Source: Sulfuricurvum sp. IAE1
GTDB lineage: Bacteria > Campylobacterota > Campylobacteria > Campylobacterales > Sulfurimonadaceae
Reading direction: 5' to 3'
Assembly: GCF_004347735.1 (NCBI RefSeq)
Contig: NZ_SLTI01000007.1
Span: forward strand, 310,001 to 374,000
Length of the DNA stretch: 64,000 nucleotides
In this document: positions 61,022 to 64,000 of the stretch, piece after piece
Numbering within the stretch: position 1 is the stretch's first letter
How the letters are laid out: each line of letters starts with the position of its first letter
Made by a program: the position numbers and the translations under genes
The notes under the pieces: model-generated
Told to the model about the DNA's origin: nothing
The model's database searches: none
Seen by the model: only the letters and a program-made list of their open reading frames with translations

Positions 61022-63201
61022 CAGGGGAACCGGAACTCCAGTTGATCGGAATAGTCGACAAAAACTTTTCCGCCGCCGGCCAATTTTCCGAACAGCATCT
61101 CATCGACCAGAGGGTCTTTGATTTTTTCCTGGATGATGCGGGCGAGCGGCCGTGCACCCATCGCTTTATCGTAACCCGTTTTCGCCAAATAAGCTTTGGC
61201 AGCGAGTGCGATTTCAACGGAAACTTTTTTCGGCTTGAGCTGGGCGTTGAGCTGCACGATGAATTTATCCACGATCCCCTCGACGACTGCCGGCGGCAAC
61301 GCAGCGAATTCGACGACGGCATCCAGACGATTACGGAATTCAGGGGTGAAAAATGATTTGAGCGCCTCATGCCGGGAAATCGAACTGTCTGCATTGAACC
61401 CCATGACGTTGCGTTCGCTCGCACCGATGTTGGAGGTCATCACCAACACGACGTTGGCGAAATTAGCTTTGAAACCGGTATTGTCCGTCAGGGTGGCACT
61501 GTCCATCACCTGCAACAGCACGTTCATCAAATCGGGATGGGCTTTTTCAATCTCGTCAAGCAATAAAACCATGTAGGGGTGTTTGCGTACCGCTTCGACA
61601 AGCAGCCCCCCCTGTTCGAATCCGACATATCCCGGAGGCGCGCCGATAAGGCGGCTTAACGCATGTTTTTCCATGTATTCGGACATGTCGAACCGTTCAA
61701 AATAGATCCCCAGTTTTTCGGCCAGCGACTTGGCAAGCTCGGTCTTCCCTACCCCCGTCGGTCCGGCGAACAAGAAGGACGCAATCGGCTTGTTCGGAGC
61801 GCTCAACCCGGCATAAGAGCGTTTGATCGATTTGACAACCAGTGCTACCGCGTGATCTTGACCGATGACCGATGTTTGGAGTTCCGCTTCGAGCCCGGAA
61901 AGCTTTTCCCGGACGTCCTCGCCCATTTTCGATACGGGGACCCCCGTCATTTTCGAAATAACGGTTTCGATATCGTGCGGGGTGATCGTTCGGCGTTTGT
62001 GCTTCGCCAAGTGGAAGGATGCTCCCGCTTCATCGATCAAATCAATCGCCACATCGGGTAAAAAACGGTCGGTGATATACTTTTTGGAGAGTTCCACCGC
62101 ACTCCGGAGTGCTTTGTCAGTGTACTTCACGCGGTGGTGTTTTTCATACCGTTCTCGTAATCCTTTGAGGATCAGAAAACTCTCCTCCATGCTCGGTTCT
62201 CCGACGTCGATCCGGGCAAAGCGGCGGCTCAGTGCGCGGTCTTTCTCAAAAACGTTGCGGTATTCCGCATGGGTCGTGGCCCCCATGCATTTGATCCGCC
62301 CCGAAGCGAGCGCGGGTTTGAGCTGATTGGAAGCATCCATACTCCCGCTGCCGACCGATCCGGCACCGACGATCGTATGGATCTCGTCGATGAATAATAT
62401 GGCGTTGGGGTGTTCCTGAACCTCGTCCATGACCGCTTTGAGACGTTTCTCGAAGTCACCGCGATATTTCGTCCCCGCAAGCATCGCCCCTAAATCAAGG
62501 GCAAAAATTTCGGCATCCGCCAGAATATCGGGTACATCCCCCGATACGATTCGCAGCGCCAGTCCTTCGGCGATGGCCGTTTTCCCCACCCCCGGCTCTC
62601 CGATCAAAAGGGGATTGTTCTTTTTACGGCGGCACAACGTCTGGATTGAACGTTCGATTTCATTGACGCGGCCGATGACCGGATCAATTTTCCCCTCTCT
62701 TGCGTGCACGATAAGATTGAGGGCGTACTGTGCCAACGCGCCTTCGTTCTCATCGTTTGCAGAAGCTTCGCTTTCGATATCCCGATGCGATATTGCTTCA
62801 AGGACATCGACCCGTTCAATCCCCTGCTCATGCAAGAGGATGCATGCATAGGTATGGTTTTCCTCGAAAATAGCCGCCAGCAGATCCCCGACGTCCGCGT
62901 ACTCTTTCTGGGCACTCCGGACATGATGCATCATACCCTCCACCATCCGGGCAAGAGCTACGGTTTCGAAAGGTTCTTGGTTCACATCATCGGGAAGCGG
63001 TTCGATCATCCGGATCAGGTAAGCTCCCAACGCCTCCTTCATGCTCTCCACATCCCCGCCGCATTCGCGGATCACCGTTTCCCCCTCGGAGGAATTGAGA
63101 AGCGCAAGCATAACGTGTTCGATCGTAAGGTATTCGTGACGCTGGTGTTTTGCAAACGCCAGGGCTTTTTGGAAAATCGCGTTAAGCTCGCTGCTGACCA
63201 T
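61021..63201 (-). CDS. clpA: ATP-dependent Clp protease ATP-binding subunit ClpA
   Basis: Double-ring AAA+ unfoldase that feeds ClpP. The 726 residues have the N-terminal repeat domain near 1-145, which docks ClpS ([20 protein letters not shown]), the first AAA module with Walker [18 protein letters not shown] and the second with [17 protein letters not shown] near 480. Other motifs: [20 protein letters not shown], the IGF-type loop region for ClpP docking, and [19 protein letters not shown]. No ClpB-type middle coiled coil, so it is ClpA. It starts 2 nt after clpS. Confidence 0.96.
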   Translation of the reverse strand: MVSSELNAIFQKALAFAKHQRHEYLTIEHVMLALLNSSEGETVIRECGGDVESMKEALGAYLIRMIEPLPDDVNQEPFETVALARMVEGMMHHVRSAQKEYADVGDLLAAIFEENHTYACILLHEQGIERVDVLEAISHRDIESEASANDENEGALAQYALNLIVHAREGKIDPVIGRVNEIERSIQTLCRRKKNNPLLIGEPGVGKTAIAEGLALRIVSGDVPDILADAEIFALDLGAMLAGTKYRGDFEKRLKAVMDEVQEHPNAILFIDEIHTIVGAGSVGSGSMDASNQLKPALASGRIKCMGATTHAEYRNVFEKDRALSRRFARIDVGEPSMEESFLILKGLRERYEKHHRVKYTDKALRSAVELSKKYITDRFLPDVAIDLIDEAGASFHLAKHKRRTITPHDIETVISKMTGVPVSKMGEDVREKLSGLEAELQTSVIGQDHAVALVVKSIKRSYAGLSAPNKPIASFLFAGPTGVGKTELAKSLAEKLGIYFERFDMSEYMEKHALSRLIGAPPGYVGFEQGGLLVEAVRKHPYMVLLLDEIEKAHPDLMNVLLQVMDSATLTDNTGFKANFANVVLVMTSNIGASERNVMGFNADSSISRHEALKSFFTPEFRNRLDAVVEFAALPPAVVEGIVDKFIVQLNAQLKPKKVSVEIALAAKAYLAKTGYDKAMGARPLARIIQEKIKDPLVDEMLFGKLAGGGKVFVDYSDQLEFRFP

Positions 63202-63203
63202 TT

Positions 63204-63497
63204 TTATGCCTCCTCGAGAATCGCTTTTAGGGGAAACCCGTTTTCACGCGCCATCGCCCCGACCTGATAGACTTTCATCTCGGCGATTTCGTACGGATAG
63301 ACGCCGCACAAACCACGTCCTTTCTGATGCACTTCCATCATAATCGCATGGGCTTCATGAAAATTTTTACGAAAAACGCCGATCAGAATATCGACGACGA
63401 AATCCATCGACGTATAATCATCATTCAGCAAAAACACCTTGTACTGTTTGGGATGGGCCAGCGTCGTACCGCTTTCCAGCTCATGTTTCAGCGCCAT
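63204..63497 (-). CDS. clpS: ClpS N-degron adaptor
   Basis: Adaptor that binds N-terminal Leu, Phe, Trp or Tyr and delivers the protein to ClpA. The 97 residues contain the family core: YKVFLLNDDYTSMDFVVDIL with the acidic pocket residues, FRKNFHEAHAIMMEVHQKGR with the binding-pocket His, and GLCGVYPYEIAEMKVYQVG. Length is standard. It is the first gene of clpS-clpA-aat, with an in-frame gap of 2 nt to clpA. Confidence 0.97.
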   Translation of the reverse strand: MALKHELESGTTLAHPKQYKVFLLNDDYTSMDFVVDILIGVFRKNFHEAHAIMMEVHQKGRGLCGVYPYEIAEMKVYQVGAMARENGFPLKAILEEA

Positions 63498-63510
63498 ATT
63501 GAACTATACC

Positions 63511-64000
63511 CTATTTTTGGAAATTTGCCGCATGAACGAAATCGTCAAGAATCGCTTCGGGGCTCTCAAGACCGATCGAAATGCGTACAAGCCCGGGGGT
63601 TATCCCCAAAAACTCGCGGGTCGGTTCGTCAAAATCGCGGTAAATGGTCGATGCCATGTGCAACCCCAACGTTCGGCTGTCTCCGATATTGGCCGTAATC
63701 GTCACCAGTTTGGAACGGTTCAGAAACTCGAAGGCCGCTTCTTTGCTCCCGAAATCAAGGGTAAGCAGCGTTCCGCATCCGTTCGCGAACTGACTCCGGT
63801 AACGCTCATGGTGCGGGTGATGCGCCAGCGAAGGGTGGTTTACTTTGAATCCTTTGGCATCGAGCTCTCCGGCCACCCTTTCCACCGATGAAACGATTCG
63901 ATCCAGGCGTAAAGGCAGTGTCTCCAGCCCAAGCATGGTTAAATAGCTCCCAAACCCGTTCGCACTCATCCCGAAATCGCGAAGGGCTCGTTTTTTCGCA
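63511..64000 (-). CDS. metY: O-acetylhomoserine sulfhydrylase-type enzyme, C-terminal part
   Basis: C-terminal 162 residues of a PLP enzyme of the Cys/Met metabolism family, cut at the right window edge. The frame is open to base 64000 and reads AKKRALRDFGMSANGFGSYL, the usual region after the PLP domain. Later LPLRLDRIVSSVERVAGELD, GSKEAAFEFLNRSKLVTITA and IGDSRTLGLHMASTIYRDFD, then EFLGITPGLVRISIGLESPE, the Arg-binding carboxylate motif. The IGDSRT/L-x-HMAST pattern fits O-acetylhomoserine aminocarboxypropyltransferase (MetY) better than MetB/C. The PLP Lys lies beyond the window. Confidence 0.88.
   Translation of the reverse strand, partial: AKKRALRDFGMSANGFGSYLTMLGLETLPLRLDRIVSSVERVAGELDAKGFKVNHPSLAHHPHHERYRSQFANGCGTLLTLDFGSKEAAFEFLNRSKLVTITANIGDSRTLGLHMASTIYRDFDEPTREFLGITPGLVRISIGLESPEAILDDFVHAANFQK

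Overview
The window is a chromosomal segment from a Campylobacterota (formerly Epsilonproteobacteria) bacterium, most like the Sulfurimonas/Sulfuricurvum side of that phylum. The evidence is gene order plus protein character. Several blocks match, as I recall it, the order in Campylobacter jejuni: pyrH-rpoZ-spoT-tyrS, cbpA-hspR, serS-pflB, pssA-psd-ftsH-prmA-cheY-(pglG), waaC-htrB, rplY-pth-lptF/G-lysA-HAD-pheA-hisC-fliF-fliG-fliH-dxs, and clpS-clpA-aat. Base composition is clearly more GC-rich than Campylobacter, and C/G-ending codons give long meaningless antisense frames. There are no rRNA genes, CRISPR arrays, insertion sequences or phage genes. Coding density is very high: the longest gene-free gaps are about 170 bp.

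Layout. 1-3992: leftward translation, stringent-response and nucleotide genes (tyrS cut by the window edge, spoT, rpoZ, pyrH). 4058-6486: a two-gene unit with an unrecognised protein and a cytoplasmic trypsin-like protease carrying a zinc ribbon. 6488-10913: DUF502 membrane protein, M3 oligopeptidase, secreted nuclease/phosphatase-fold protein, CHAD protein. 10888-12909: heat-shock operon cbpA-hspR-ung with a HAIR-type operator on a consensus promoter. 12983-17740: purH, a hypoxanthine-DNA glycosylase, a D-Ala-D-Ala carboxypeptidase, and a His-rich secreted protein followed by a His-rich outer-membrane barrel. 17801-22211: an Mla-type lipid transport operon (permease, ATPase, MCE protein, lipoprotein) with pfkA coupled to its end. 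22165-29602: small metabolic genes, a cytochrome c with a long leader stem-loop, serB, a MetF-like reductase, serS and pflB.

29590-39347: phospholipid genes, ftsH, prmA, cheY, hisA, hisH, a PglG-like membrane sensor, then LPS genes waaC and htrB, dut, and a tiny Cys-rich protein. 39319-42825: a tightly overlapping three-gene unit with OvoA (5-histidylcysteine sulfoxide synthase plus methyltransferase), a MalY/PatB-type PLP lyase (OvoB candidate) and a PNPOx-like flavoprotein; this looks like ovothiol biosynthesis. 42927-43004: tRNA-Pro(GGG). 43083-55679: yfiH, then the long leftward dxs to rplY block that mixes flagellar, aromatic/histidine/lysine and envelope genes. 55758-64000: a PilT-like ATPase, transaldolase, a DUF4105/DUF3015 pair, aat-clpA-clpS (N-degron recognition) and the C-terminal part of a MetY-type sulfhydrylase.

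The most unusual items are the protease and its partner, the ovothiol operon, four operon-head genes whose -10 box sits 6-7 nt before the start codon with no ribosome-binding site (candidate leaderless mRNAs), the stem-loop at the predicted 5' end of the cytochrome c mRNA, and a phosphatidylserine-decarboxylase relative whose self-cleavage Gly-Ser appears to be Arg-Ser. All functional calls come from reading motifs and gene order; no database search was run.
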